Shown piece by piece: positions 34,535 to 43,559 of a stretch of 64,000 nt of DNA. The notes beneath the pieces are model-generated. The model did not search any database. It was not told the origin of the DNA and saw nothing but the letters and a program-made list of their open reading frames with translations. The translations under genes and the position numbers were made by a program. Each line of letters opens with the position of its first letter. Position 1 is the first letter of the stretch. The stretch lies in assembly GCA_017529865.1 (NCBI GenBank), contig JAFXNA010000020.1, forward strand, positions 62,001 to 126,000. The letters are read 5' to 3'. This DNA is from Bacteroidaceae bacterium (lineage in GTDB: Bacteria; Bacteroidota; Bacteroidia; Bacteroidales; Bacteroidaceae).

Positions 34535-35692
34535 ATGGAGCAATTAGATGTGCTATTATTACTGACCCGTGCGGTGGCAATGAGTTTTTTCCTAATGGAG
34601 GCTTTGCACTTGTTGATTTATTGGGGGAAGACTCGCCTCTTTCGTATGTTTGCCATCGTTCAATTACTGATGGGTACATTTTTCTTGCTGACGATTATCT
34701 CTGATTATTTCAGCAGTGACCCACAGGTGTATAACGGTCATTTGAATCTGCTTTGGAACATGACGGTTCCTGCTATCATTGTGATGCTGTTTGAACTGTT
34801 GAAAGGGCGTAGGATGCGGAGACGCTATATCATCGCCAGTTTCCTGCCGTTCATCTTGTTCTTCCTTGTCTATTCGGTGAACAACAACCAGGATTTTCTC
34901 CGCATTGTGAATTATCTAACGCTGGGCTATGCTACGCTTAGTGTGCTCGTCCTTCAGGTGATGATGGTGAAAGAGGTGAACCGTCATGATGTGGTCAGCG
35001 AAAAACATGCCTACGTTTGGTTCGCTGTGGTGATGTGGGCAATGTATTCATCGCTTTTTATTCGCGTAGTGATGTCGTACATCGATATACAACTGTCGAA
35101 GATTATCACCATGGTTGTGTTGGTGGTTGTCTATGCGATTGTCAGTTACTTATTACGACATGGAATGTTGGATTTTCACTCTCTTCGTTATGATGAATCC
35201 GAACCGGATTTGGAACAGGAACCACCTGCTATTAATACTCCCAGACAATCGTCCGTACAGACCAGACCGATTGTTCCTGCTCCTGAAAGGAAGGAGATGG
35301 AACCCTTGTATATGCAAGAACAAATGCTGTTTTACGGTGATAAGGCTCGCCAGCTGAACGATGTGATGGAGGCCAAACGACTCTATCTGAATCCAGATCT
35401 CACTGTTGCCGATATCGCGACAGAATTGGGGACCAATCGTACTTATGTATCGAACCTCATCAATCAGTATCTCAATACGACCTTCTCGAACTATGTGAAT
35501 GCCTATAGGGTGAGGTATGCGAAAAAACTACTCTTGAAGACTGACGATACCATCGAGGAAATCTATCAGGAATCGGGATTCCAGTCGCGTACTACCTTCT
35601 GGCGTGCTTTTGCCCAGATTGCAGGTTGCACCCCCAAGGAGTACCGTAGGAAGGCAGCATTGAACGGACAAAATATTAGAAACGGGAGTTAA
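34535..35692 (+). CDS. Membrane-embedded AraC-family transcriptional regulator
   Basis: 385 residues. The first 215 or so contain six or seven hydrophobic segments (LLLLTRAVAMSFFLMEALHL, FRMFAIVQLLMGTFFLLTII, IIASFLPFILFFLVYSV and others), then a linker, then an AraC-type DNA-binding domain at about residues 280-378 (LTVADIATELGTNRTYVSNL and TIEEIYQESGFQSRTTFWRA, ending TPKEYRRKA). Known AraC proteins with such membrane domains in Bacteroidota are poorly characterised; membrane sensing is inferred. It is divergent from the fimbrial operon and carries a long structured leader, which makes it the prime candidate for controlling fimbriae. Start preceded by GGAAGTTAAATAGGAATTTT. The stop codon TAA lies inside the first 12-bp repeat unit that follows. 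Confidence 0.87.
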   Translation: MEQLDVLLLLTRAVAMSFFLMEALHLLIYWGKTRLFRMFAIVQLLMGTFFLLTIISDYFSSDPQVYNGHLNLLWNMTVPAIIVMLFELLKGRRMRRRYIIASFLPFILFFLVYSVNNNQDFLRIVNYLTLGYATLSVLVLQVMMVKEVNRHDVVSEKHAYVWFAVVMWAMYSSLFIRVVMSYIDIQLSKIITMVVLVVVYAIVSYLLRHGMLDFHSLRYDESEPDLEQEPPAINTPRQSSVQTRPIVPAPERKEMEPLYMQEQMLFYGDKARQLNDVMEAKRLYLNPDLTVADIATELGTNRTYVSNLINQYLNTTFSNYVNAYRVRYAKKLLLKTDDTIEEIYQESGFQSRTTFWRAFAQIAGCTPKEYRRKAALNGQNIRNGS

Positions 35693-35767
35693 AAAGGAAG
35701 TTAAATAGGGAGTTAAAGAGGAAGTTAAAATGGAAGTTAAAGAGGAAGTTAAAGAGGAAGTTAAATA
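35684..35767 (+). repeat. 12-bp tandem repeat (GGAAGTTAAAGA type) ahead of the GT2 gene
   Basis: Seven units in register: GGGAGTTAAAAA, GGAAGTTAAATA, GGGAGTTAAAGA, GGAAGTTAAAAT, GGAAGTTAAAGA twice, GGAAGTTAAATA. The last A begins the ATG of the GT2 gene, so each GGAAG could serve as a ribosome binding site. Every unit has a TAA in the AraC frame. Confidence 0.85.
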
Positions 35768-36699
35768 TGAAGAAAGTATCTGTATTAATACCTTGCTTTA
35801 ATGAAGCACTGACGTTGCCTGCTTTGTATGAGGAACTGAAAAAGTTGGCAGACACACAAACAGCATACGATTGGGAACTGCTGTTTGTCGATGACGGTAG
35901 TGTAGACCCAACACTGGATGTGCTAAAGCAACTACATATCAAAGATGAGCGTGTCTGTTATATAAGTCTGTCGCGTAATTTCGGCAAAGAGAATGCGCTG
36001 TTGGCAGGTTTGGACAACGTGTCGGGCGATTGTGTGGTAGTAATGGATGCCGACCTGCAAGACCCTCCTTCATTGGTGCCGGAAATGTTGGCCTATTGGG
36101 AGGATGGGTATCAGGATGTGTATGCGAGACGAAGGGACAGGGGACGTGAACCTTGGCTCAGAAAGCAGTTCACGATGCTGTTCTACCGTATCATGGCGCA
36201 TGCAACCCGCTTCGAACTCTTGCAGAATGTGGGAGATTTCCGCTTGTTGGACCGTCAGTGTATCGATGCATTGCGTTGTCTGCGAGAGACAGAGCGCTAC
36301 AATAAGGGTTTGTTCTGTTGGATTGGTTTTAAGAAGAAAGAGGTGTTGTTCGACCGTGGTAATCGCAGTGAGGGCCAAAGTCGCTGGAGTTTCTGGGGAC
36401 TTTTGAACTTAGCAATCGATGGTATCACCTCATTCACGACCGCTCCATTGCGTATTGCTACGATTGTGGGGGCTATCATCGCCTTTGGTGCTTTCTGCTT
36501 CCTTGTGTTCTACATCACCAAGACCTTAATCTTTGGTGATCCGGTACAAGGTTTCACCACGCTGGTCAGCATCGTGCTATTCCTGGGTGGTGTGCAGCTG
36601 TTGTCAATCGGAATTCTGGGTGAATATATCGGAAGAATATATAATGAGGCAAAAGGACGTCCGAACTATGTAGTGAAGGAACGTTCCTCTAATTGGTAG
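35767..36699 (+). CDS. GT2 glycosyltransferase, GtrB/DPM-like polyprenyl-phosphate sugar transferase
   Basis: 310 residues. The N-terminal GT-A domain shows VLIPCFNEALTLPAL, VDDGS (41-45) and the metal/sugar-nucleotide motif DADLQDPP (DAD at 94-96). Two C-terminal transmembrane segments (about 228-250 and 265-285) follow, then GEYIGRIYNEAKGRPNYVV, which is characteristic of the GtrB/ArnC/YkcC branch. These enzymes move a sugar from a nucleotide donor to undecaprenyl phosphate at the inner membrane, supplying GT-C enzymes on the periplasmic side. The convergent gene at 36689-38461 encodes such a GT-C-like protein, and the two genes overlap by 11 bp at their ends. The actual sugar cannot be inferred. 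Confidence 0.9.
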   Translation: MKKVSVLIPCFNEALTLPALYEELKKLADTQTAYDWELLFVDDGSVDPTLDVLKQLHIKDERVCYISLSRNFGKENALLAGLDNVSGDCVVVMDADLQDPPSLVPEMLAYWEDGYQDVYARRRDRGREPWLRKQFTMLFYRIMAHATRFELLQNVGDFRLLDRQCIDALRCLRETERYNKGLFCWIGFKKKEVLFDRGNRSEGQSRWSFWGLLNLAIDGITSFTTAPLRIATIVGAIIAFGAFCFLVFYITKTLIFGDPVQGFTTLVSIVLFLGGVQLLSIGILGEYIGRIYNEAKGRPNYVVKERSSNW

Positions 36700-38461
36700 G
36701 GGTCAGTATCTGGTATTCGTCGGATTCCCATACCACCTGATAATGGTGACGCTCGATAAAACCCTGTATAAGGCTTACTTTCGCATTTTTGTGGAAGAAA
36801 TCATCTTCGGCATCCGTCCGGTTCCAATCGGGGTCGGGTAAGACAAAGTTCATGAGCTGACATTTCTCGCGTAGAAGCACTGGGAGCGCCCCTCCTCGTG
36901 CTTCTGCACGTTTCAGGTGTAACTCCATGGAAGGAGTATCGAACGACCACGGCCACGGATTGTACATGTAGGGACGGGTGTGGGTGAGATAATGCAGCAT
37001 CGGACGACTTTGGAAACAGAAAAAGTAATCGTTGGGTTGTACATATTTCTTCAACTCGGTCAGGATGGCATCTGTTGACTGAGCATACGCCTGATTGGTG
37101 AAAGTGGTGGCTAATGGATGCTGAATCCGATAACGTTTCTCCCATCGTGCCCCTTCGTCGAAATAGGCATTGTGGAGCATGAACCAACCGTTACTGCCAA
37201 TAAATACCAACAGGAAGGAAAGAATGGCTGCAGAGAAGATAGGAGCTCTATAAGACTGGGGTGAATGGGTTTTATGGGCGTTATAGGTCTTCAAAGCCTT
37301 GAAGGCTTGCCCCACACTCAATGGAGTAGCCAGCCAAATGGCATTCTCTCCCATATTGTTGATGCCGTAATCGCTACCGAACGGGAGTAGGTAAAGTATA
37401 AGAAGTGCAATCAGTATCAAGTATATCTGTTCGGGTTGTTTGCGAAGGATATAGAGGGCAGGGAAGAGAACCATGCTGATAAACGCATAGAGGAACAGCA
37501 TGTTGTCGAAGAAATAGAGGAGGAGGGCTACCTGTGCCAACGCAAAGAGGGTGATGAGTAGCTTGCGCAAGCCGGAATGCTGTACATAGTTGCCAAACAT
37601 GATGGCCAATGCAGGAAGGGCGGCGATTTTCAACAGATCCTTCAGAATCTGCAGATAGGAGTTGAAATAGGATGGCAACATCGTAGACAAACTATGAGAG
37701 CTGTCGGCAGAGGTCGCCGCTGACATACCGGTACTAAGGTTTTCGAGGAACAACTGCAAATGTCCCAAACTGTACATCAGTCCGATTTCAAGCGCCACAC
37801 CTGTCATCACACCTAATATTGCTGTACCTAAAAGCAAGAGGGTCTTCCTCACCTCTTTTGTATATATATAATAAGGAATCAGGAGCACCAACAAAGTGAG
37901 TTGGGAGAGATTCGGAATGCGCGAGAAGATATTGACAGCCAGCAAGATGCCTGCGATGTAGATATGAAGTGCGGAACCTTTGCGTAATGACTGAAACAGA
38001 AAGTAAGCGGCTGCAACAGATAGCAGTACCGTCACACTGCTGTGATCGAAAACCATCACACCATAGTTGTGAGCAAAAGTGACAAGGATAGCACCTACAA
38101 TCATCGTGTAAGGATGGATGTAATCACGTAGCATCCGGTAGATGATAGCCCATGTGGCCAGCATGAACAGAATGTTCAACAGGCGAAAACCATAGATACC
38201 CATTCCTCCGAACAACCATTCCCAGCACCCACCAATCAGTAGCTTGTTGTAGAACAGAAACATGTACAGTACACTGCTCGGTTCATTGAAAATCTGTTGA
38301 TAACCCGTCAGCGACCAACCTTCATCGGCCATACAGAATCCTTGGAGACCAACAATGGCTTCAAAGATAATATAGAGCAGACCCACCCCCAAGCCCCTCC
38401 CTGTAAGGGCGGGGAGTGAATACTTTTGATGTCCTTTCTGTATGTCCTTTGTTGGGGGCAT
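36689..38461 (-). CDS. Multi-spanning GT-C-like membrane glycosyltransferase
   Basis: 590 residues with about ten or more predicted transmembrane helices and a soluble C-terminal 170-residue part. After the first hydrophobic segment comes MADEGW, an acidic motif in the first periplasmic loop like that of GT-C enzymes (ArnT/PMT-like). It is an attractive acceptor-side partner for the GtrB-like GT2 next door. The start is uncertain: the N-terminal 30 or so residues (SLPALTGRGLGVGLLY) are encoded by the C/G-rich intergenic repeat, so the gene may have recruited that repeat or may start at another codon. It begins 4 bp after the GH2 stop, suggesting the end of a long operon. Family assignment is by topology and motif only. 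Confidence 0.75.
   Translation of the reverse strand: MPPTKDIQKGHQKYSLPALTGRGLGVGLLYIIFEAIVGLQGFCMADEGWSLTGYQQIFNEPSSVLYMFLFYNKLLIGGCWEWLFGGMGIYGFRLLNILFMLATWAIIYRMLRDYIHPYTMIVGAILVTFAHNYGVMVFDHSSVTVLLSVAAAYFLFQSLRKGSALHIYIAGILLAVNIFSRIPNLSQLTLLVLLIPYYIYTKEVRKTLLLLGTAILGVMTGVALEIGLMYSLGHLQLFLENLSTGMSAATSADSSHSLSTMLPSYFNSYLQILKDLLKIAALPALAIMFGNYVQHSGLRKLLITLFALAQVALLLYFFDNMLFLYAFISMVLFPALYILRKQPEQIYLILIALLILYLLPFGSDYGINNMGENAIWLATPLSVGQAFKALKTYNAHKTHSPQSYRAPIFSAAILSFLLVFIGSNGWFMLHNAYFDEGARWEKRYRIQHPLATTFTNQAYAQSTDAILTELKKYVQPNDYFFCFQSRPMLHYLTHTRPYMYNPWPWSFDTPSMELHLKRAEARGGALPVLLREKCQLMNFVLPDPDWNRTDAEDDFFHKNAKVSLIQGFIERHHYQVVWESDEYQILTPTN
38388..38418. repeat. C/G-rich element overlapping the 5' end of the GT-C-like gene
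   Basis: CCCCAAGCCCCTCCCTGTAA with a matching GGGCGGGG arm. In the gene frame it encodes LPALTGRGLGVGL, a peptide typical of translated intergenic repeats. Confidence 0.65.
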
Positions 38462-38465
38462 AGTT

Positions 38466-41324
38466 TTAAATTTTTGGCTTCAGTTCATCCGGTGAATCGT
38501 TTGTGAACGAGTTGACTGGAGGAGCAACCTTCGTGAAGAGGTCGGCAATCAGTTGTGGTTTGAGGGTGTAAACTGGTTGGAATCGGTTGGAATTCATGTA
38601 ATGCAGAATCGAGGTGCGCATCTGACGGGCTACAAGTCGCTGATCCAGGTTGTTGGTGATATCCATCGTGGTCATGACCAATTTGCCTCCCAGTACATTG
38701 GCTTCGAACAACATACCGATCTTACGTGAGAGGAACCATGTATCGATGCTCTGGACAAGAGGTTGGAAATCATGCGGAAAATCACTGAACTGCATGACCT
38801 GTGCTTTATTCACCAATTCCCACCATTGCAGGTCGCTGTGGTAGTCGGTTGGGAACAAATCGAAGATGCTATGGGTGTTCTCAACCAAGATACCTGTGGT
38901 GTGAGGGGGACGCATCTTGAACCAACTGGTGTTCCAGAAGACAGGAGTGAACTGCTGAACGACTTCCTTTCCGTAACTGATCTTACCTGCTGCTGTCAGC
39001 AGTACCTTTCCGCCTTTCTTCAAAATCGATTGTGTCTGTTCGTCGAACTGGTTGGTAATCCACACACTACCTACATCTTCTATGACACTTGAAGGATAGA
39101 CCCAGAAGTCCCAGTGGTTCTTGGCCTCAGTGCCTGGCAGACTGACGGTGAGGGTCAGTTTCTGAGCATCTTGGATAGCGGTCAATGGGAAGTCAATGCT
39201 TCCCATCGGGATGTTATTGCCTATTTTCCAATCCTGTGCTGGGAAACGTCCTGTATGAAGGGTCTTTCCTGCCGAGGAGATGGTGTAGGTCGGACTTATA
39301 TTCAATAAGGTGTGGTCGGTATACTGGTTCAGCAAGATATCTGCATGGAAAGTTTCGCTATTTGTATAGGTGAACTTAGGAATTCTGGCTAATGGAACGA
39401 CAGGCGAACAGAACGCCCGGAATTCAGGGGCGGTCATGTAGCCTTTATCATCGAAGAATACATCGGTCACACCTACTAGAGCCGTTCCTTGACCTGAATA
39501 GTCATTCAAGGCGAGGAGTTGGAAACCTGCATATTGCGGTGTGCGCATGGTGCGTTCAATCTCATATTTGTAGCAAATAGCCTGTAACTTACCTGCTGCC
39601 ATCATAAACTGTTTGGCACGACTGCCCATCCCGTTGTCGTTCAGAATATCACGGAACACCTCGAAGTTACGTGCTTTATTCACCCCTGTATATTTTCCGA
39701 TTTCATCGAAATTTGGGAAGACGCACCACTGACCGGTTTCATGACTGACATAGGGTTCGGCTACCTGACCGATTGCACTGGTATAGTCGTCCATCGTGTC
39801 TGGACGGCGGTTGGCCCATTGCAGACCGCGTGCACCAGCCTTGACATGATACTGACTCTTTGGCTGCCATTGCCAGCTTCCACCCACAGAGGCTCCTGTA
39901 TAGACGCGACGGGTGTCGGTCGCTTTCCAATAATCAACAAACTTGCTGACCCAGTCAACCCAGCGTCCAGCTGGTTCGTTACCGCAGGCCAACATACAGA
40001 AGGAAGGATGGTTTCCATAGTCTTTTGTCATTCGGATGGTCTCTTCCATCAGATAGGTATCGATGGGACGACCGTTTCCGAGTGCTACTCCGTGGTTTGG
40101 CCAACTCGGTCCTTCGGGTTGCAGGTAGAATCCGACCTTATCAGCTGCAGCAAAGGCGGCATTGGGTGGACAATAAGAGTGGAAACGCATGTGGTTGAGA
40201 CCGTATTCCTTACAGCGACGGAACACGCGTTCCCATGACTCGATATCCATCGGTGCATAACCCGTGAGGGGGAAGTCACAATTCTCGACCGTACCTCGCA
40301 ACTGTACTTCATGTCCGTTTACATAGAACATCTTACCGCGAATCTCGAACTTACGCATACCGAACGTGGTGCCGGTCAAGTCTACCGTGCTCTTCTTCTT
40401 CGACAGCAGGGCTGTGAGGATATAGGTGTAGGGGTGGAACTCATCCCATAGTTTCATGTTCTTGAGTTTGACTGGGTACTCGAATAGGGTTGTGTCGCTC
40501 GTTAATGTCACGGTCGTTTCAATCCGACCTTCAGAGTAACCGCCTTCTATTTCGTTGCTATAGGCATGTAGCGTCAGGGTGTACTTCGATTTTGGTTTGC
40601 CGACCACTTGCAGTTTCACCAGTGCTTCCTGTTTGTCGATATCTGGGTAGACTTGCAGGTCGGTGATATGGGTTGCAGATGTCTGTTGCAACTCTATCCG
40701 TCCGACAATACCGTTCCAATCGCCTTGTGTCTGGTCGGTGATGGAATGTGAGTCTTGTCCTACATTGACCGTCTCTGGACGGTTGTCGATACGAATGGAA
40801 ATGACGTTCTCCCCTTGATGCAGGTAGGGGGTCACATCGTATTGATGGGCAACCACCAGACTGTTACGCATTCCGACACGCTGACCATTCACAAATAGGG
40901 TGGTCTCGATATGTGGACGTTCTAGATAAAGCGTGTAACAACTGTTTTTGTCGTATTGCTGAAGACGGACCGTTCGCTGATACCATGCTACACCTACGTA
41001 GTGCTTATCGGGGGTGAGGAAGAACGTGAGTTTCATGTCCTTACCTGGCTTGCGGTATTTGGCCATGTAGGGGTTGTAGAAGTAGGAACTGTCGTACAGA
41101 CTGCCTACCCAATGGGTGTTCACACTGATATCATCACCTTTGAGGCGTTGCGGCATTGATGCAGGTAATTCGATGGTGTCATCAAGGGTGCGTTTGTACC
41201 ATTGTTCATTCACACCTTGGTCGTTTCTGTCAATCGCAAACTGCCAAGTGCCAGCTAAGTTGATAGTCTGAGCCTGAACAAGGATGGAGAGGCAGAGGGC
41301 GATAAAGGTCGTTGTTATTCTCAT
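38466..41324 (-). CDS. Secreted GH2 glycoside hydrolase
   Basis: 952 residues. Signal peptide MRITTTFIALCLSILVQAQ. A sugar-binding jelly-roll domain (GTWQFAIDRNDQG, NSCYTLYLERPHIETTLFVN), an Ig-like domain and a TIM barrel follow. ACGNEPAGRW gives the likely acid/base Glu450 and YVSHETGQW the likely nucleophile Glu529, both standard for GH2 retaining enzymes. A C-terminal accessory region of 300 residues (SVIEDVGSVWITNQFDEQTQ) is less familiar. Acts in periplasm or outside. Partner GH105 two genes upstream points to pectic or rhamnogalacturonan side-chain degradation, with beta-galactosidase or beta-glucuronidase activity possible. Overlaps the upstream DUF4837 gene by four bases. Confidence 0.88.
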   Translation of the reverse strand: MRITTTFIALCLSILVQAQTINLAGTWQFAIDRNDQGVNEQWYKRTLDDTIELPASMPQRLKGDDISVNTHWVGSLYDSSYFYNPYMAKYRKPGKDMKLTFFLTPDKHYVGVAWYQRTVRLQQYDKNSCYTLYLERPHIETTLFVNGQRVGMRNSLVVAHQYDVTPYLHQGENVISIRIDNRPETVNVGQDSHSITDQTQGDWNGIVGRIELQQTSATHITDLQVYPDIDKQEALVKLQVVGKPKSKYTLTLHAYSNEIEGGYSEGRIETTVTLTSDTTLFEYPVKLKNMKLWDEFHPYTYILTALLSKKKSTVDLTGTTFGMRKFEIRGKMFYVNGHEVQLRGTVENCDFPLTGYAPMDIESWERVFRRCKEYGLNHMRFHSYCPPNAAFAAADKVGFYLQPEGPSWPNHGVALGNGRPIDTYLMEETIRMTKDYGNHPSFCMLACGNEPAGRWVDWVSKFVDYWKATDTRRVYTGASVGGSWQWQPKSQYHVKAGARGLQWANRRPDTMDDYTSAIGQVAEPYVSHETGQWCVFPNFDEIGKYTGVNKARNFEVFRDILNDNGMGSRAKQFMMAAGKLQAICYKYEIERTMRTPQYAGFQLLALNDYSGQGTALVGVTDVFFDDKGYMTAPEFRAFCSPVVPLARIPKFTYTNSETFHADILLNQYTDHTLLNISPTYTISSAGKTLHTGRFPAQDWKIGNNIPMGSIDFPLTAIQDAQKLTLTVSLPGTEAKNHWDFWVYPSSVIEDVGSVWITNQFDEQTQSILKKGGKVLLTAAGKISYGKEVVQQFTPVFWNTSWFKMRPPHTTGILVENTHSIFDLFPTDYHSDLQWWELVNKAQVMQFSDFPHDFQPLVQSIDTWFLSRKIGMLFEANVLGGKLVMTTMDITNNLDQRLVARQMRTSILHYMNSNRFQPVYTLKPQLIADLFTKVAPPVNSFTNDSPDELKPKI

Positions 41325-42322
41325 GGTAGTTCAAGAGTTTGGATGGCAGCTTCTAACTGTCGGATAAACAGACGTTTTTTCTTCTCGGGTGCATAGACGA
41401 ATCCTTCTGTAACAATCACTCTGTTGTTGACAGAGTCTACTTGTGAGTACGATACAAACGGACCGCCCATCATATCGTTCTTCATTTCCCACAAACCACG
41501 TGCTTCTATGACCGTCCGTCCTTCGAACGTCGTGGTGCGGATGTAGACAAATTCAGGATTGGTTTTCACGTATTGGTTAGCTTCGTTCCCTTTGATGTTC
41601 TCACGCATGAAAGAATCTCTGATGGCAATGAACCGTTGTTCGGAGAAGTCCTCTGGGGTATAGGGGTAGCTGTACACGCAGATATTGAGACGGTTGTCAA
41701 TCTGGTTGCTCGATGCCCATAGGAAGTCCTTACCTTTCTTTACGGCATTGATGTCCTTGGGTGCATAGAGGGTACAGTCGAATTGTTGTTTGATTTCGCG
41801 TTTCGCTTTATCACTGTATGTCTTTCGTAGAACGGCACGCTCGCGTTTCAGTTCCGCATTGTTGAACAAATCGATAATCTGATGCTGACGTTTGATGACC
41901 AACTCCGCCATCGCTTTCCCATCGGGAGCAGTGAGGTAGACGATTGTCTGTGGATGGGCATAGAGGTCATGCGCCACTTTAAATGATGCTTCTGGGTACT
42001 TGGAGTTGATATCCAGTTGGATGATATTCGCAAAACCTTGGAAGGTCTTACCGAATGCTACAGGATTGATGCTCATCACCTTGAAGTTGCTCTCCGGTTG
42101 TGGCAACCCCAAGATATTCGAGTTCAGAATCTCCATGACCACCGTTCCATCTGCGGTCTTCAACCAGTCTTTATCGGCAATCAACAGCAACTCGTAAGGA
42201 GCACTGTCGGTCGTGACATGATTACTCGCTCCCGGTTTCTTCTCCGAGGTACAAGCTACCAATAGTACAAGCAAAAGCAGTGTAGATTTCTGCAGTCTCT
42301 TAAATAAAGTCTTTCCTATCAT
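41321..42322 (-). CDS. DUF4837 family lipoprotein
   Basis: 333 residues with a lipoprotein signal (LLLLVLLVACTSEKK, Cys24). Matches the Bacteroidota-specific DUF4837 family (SAPYELLLIADKDW, FQGFANIIQLDIN, EARGLWEMKNDMMGGPFVSY). Widely conserved in Bacteroidales but without an established function; probably inner or outer membrane attached on the periplasmic side. Its last four bases overlap the GH2 start. It sits 56 bp after the GH105 gene, a gap filled by a C/G-rich element. Confidence 0.85.
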   Translation of the reverse strand: MIGKTLFKRLQKSTLLLLVLLVACTSEKKPGASNHVTTDSAPYELLLIADKDWLKTADGTVVMEILNSNILGLPQPESNFKVMSINPVAFGKTFQGFANIIQLDINSKYPEASFKVAHDLYAHPQTIVYLTAPDGKAMAELVIKRQHQIIDLFNNAELKRERAVLRKTYSDKAKREIKQQFDCTLYAPKDINAVKKGKDFLWASSNQIDNRLNICVYSYPYTPEDFSEQRFIAIRDSFMRENIKGNEANQYVKTNPEFVYIRTTTFEGRTVIEARGLWEMKNDMMGGPFVSYSQVDSVNNRVIVTEGFVYAPEKKKRLFIRQLEAAIQTLELP

Positions 42323-42340
42323 TTTCTCCTTTTCATTATA

Positions 42341-42378
42341 CTCCCCTCCATAGAGGGAGGGGTATGGGGGTGGGTCTA
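42341..42378. repeat. C/G-rich intergenic element
   Basis: CTCCCCTCCATAGAGGGAGG followed by GGTATGGGGGTGGG in the gap between the GH105 and DUF4837 genes. Confidence 0.6.
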
Positions 42379-43548
42379 TTAATTACTTAATTGATACACT
42401 TGACTTCCTGCTAACAAGAAACATCCCAACCCGAAATCATCGAAGTCAGGTTCGCTATCATAGGTGACAGGTTGTGAGTCGCTTGGTTGCTTACCTGTTC
42501 CCTGCACATATCCTAAGAAACCGTCTTTGTGCAGACAGTCCTTCACCATTGCATTCCAGGTGTTGGCCACAATCGGCAAGTAGATTTCGCTGTCGAGTAT
42601 CTGCTGGCGGATGCCCCATGCCATTCCATAGATGAAAAGGGAGGTGCCAGTCAGTTCCTTCCCGCCAAAGTTGCTTTCGTCATGCAGACTGACATTCCAG
42701 AAGAAATCCTTGCGCTGGCATGCTTTGAGCGCTTCACTCATCTTGATGAAGTCTGACTTGTATTCATCGAGATAATCATCGTAGTTCGGGATGTCCATGA
42801 TGTCTTGCATAGCACGAACCAACGCAGCATATACCCACCCATTGCCGCGACTCCAATAGCAGTTCCGTCCATTCGGCTCTTTGTAGGGAGGGATGAAGTC
42901 TTTGTCGCGCCACCACAGTCCTTCGTCCTTGTTGAACAAGCCACCAGCGAGCACATCACGAGTGTAGTGATACATCTTCCATCCATGCTGGGCGTAGCGA
43001 TTGAAGGCTGCATCTTCTTCTTTAGACATCACAAGCGAAAGTTTGGTGAAAACGGGTAATCCCATCTGAATGGCATCAATCCAAGTCCAGTCGGTGATGC
43101 TTTCGGGGGTGCGCAACAGATTGTCCATACATTCCATCGTAGGCATGTAGGTCTTGGTCTGACCATTCAGGTACATCGATAAATATGTCTGACAGCAGCA
43201 ATAGTCGTCTGCATCGCGGGTCTTGATACCGTTGCGTGGAATCCAGTCATGATATGATGCCCAATCCATGAGGTATTGGGTGTTGGTTTCGTATAGAGGT
43301 GCATTGATGGCCCGTTCGATATCTGTCAACGCTACCAATCCTTCGAAATAGACGCCACGTGTCCATAGGTTGCTCGGACGTTTCTTCTTCACGAAGGTAG
43401 GTGCTCCTGCTTCAGGATATTTCTCGATGAAGTGCTTGTTGGCTAACTCCATAGCGGCCAATACTGCGGTCTTCTCTGGCAGTTTTATTTTTTTCGCACT
43501 CATGGTCAGACTACAAAGTGCAACGATGACAAGTAAGATTGTTCTCAT
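42379..43548 (-). CDS. GH105 unsaturated rhamnogalacturonyl hydrolase-like enzyme
   Basis: 389 residues, signal peptide MRTILLVIVALCSLTMSAKK. GH105/GH88-type (alpha/alpha)6 barrel motifs: NLWTRGVYFEGLVAL, TRDADDYCCCQTYL, DWTWIDAIQMGLPVF and the hallmark NCYWSRGNGWVYAALVRAM. The family removes unsaturated galacturonyl or glucuronyl residues left by polysaccharide lyases, acting by hydration of the double bond. The signal suggests periplasmic action. It starts 11 bp after cdaA and is followed by DUF4837 and a GH2, which suggests a short pectin-oligosaccharide unit attached to a housekeeping operon. Confidence 0.9.
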   Translation of the reverse strand: MRTILLVIVALCSLTMSAKKIKLPEKTAVLAAMELANKHFIEKYPEAGAPTFVKKKRPSNLWTRGVYFEGLVALTDIERAINAPLYETNTQYLMDWASYHDWIPRNGIKTRDADDYCCCQTYLSMYLNGQTKTYMPTMECMDNLLRTPESITDWTWIDAIQMGLPVFTKLSLVMSKEEDAAFNRYAQHGWKMYHYTRDVLAGGLFNKDEGLWWRDKDFIPPYKEPNGRNCYWSRGNGWVYAALVRAMQDIMDIPNYDDYLDEYKSDFIKMSEALKACQRKDFFWNVSLHDESNFGGKELTGTSLFIYGMAWGIRQQILDSEIYLPIVANTWNAMVKDCLHKDGFLGYVQGTGKQPSDSQPVTYDSEPDFDDFGLGCFLLAGSQVYQLSN

Positions 43549-43559
43549 GATACGCTTGA

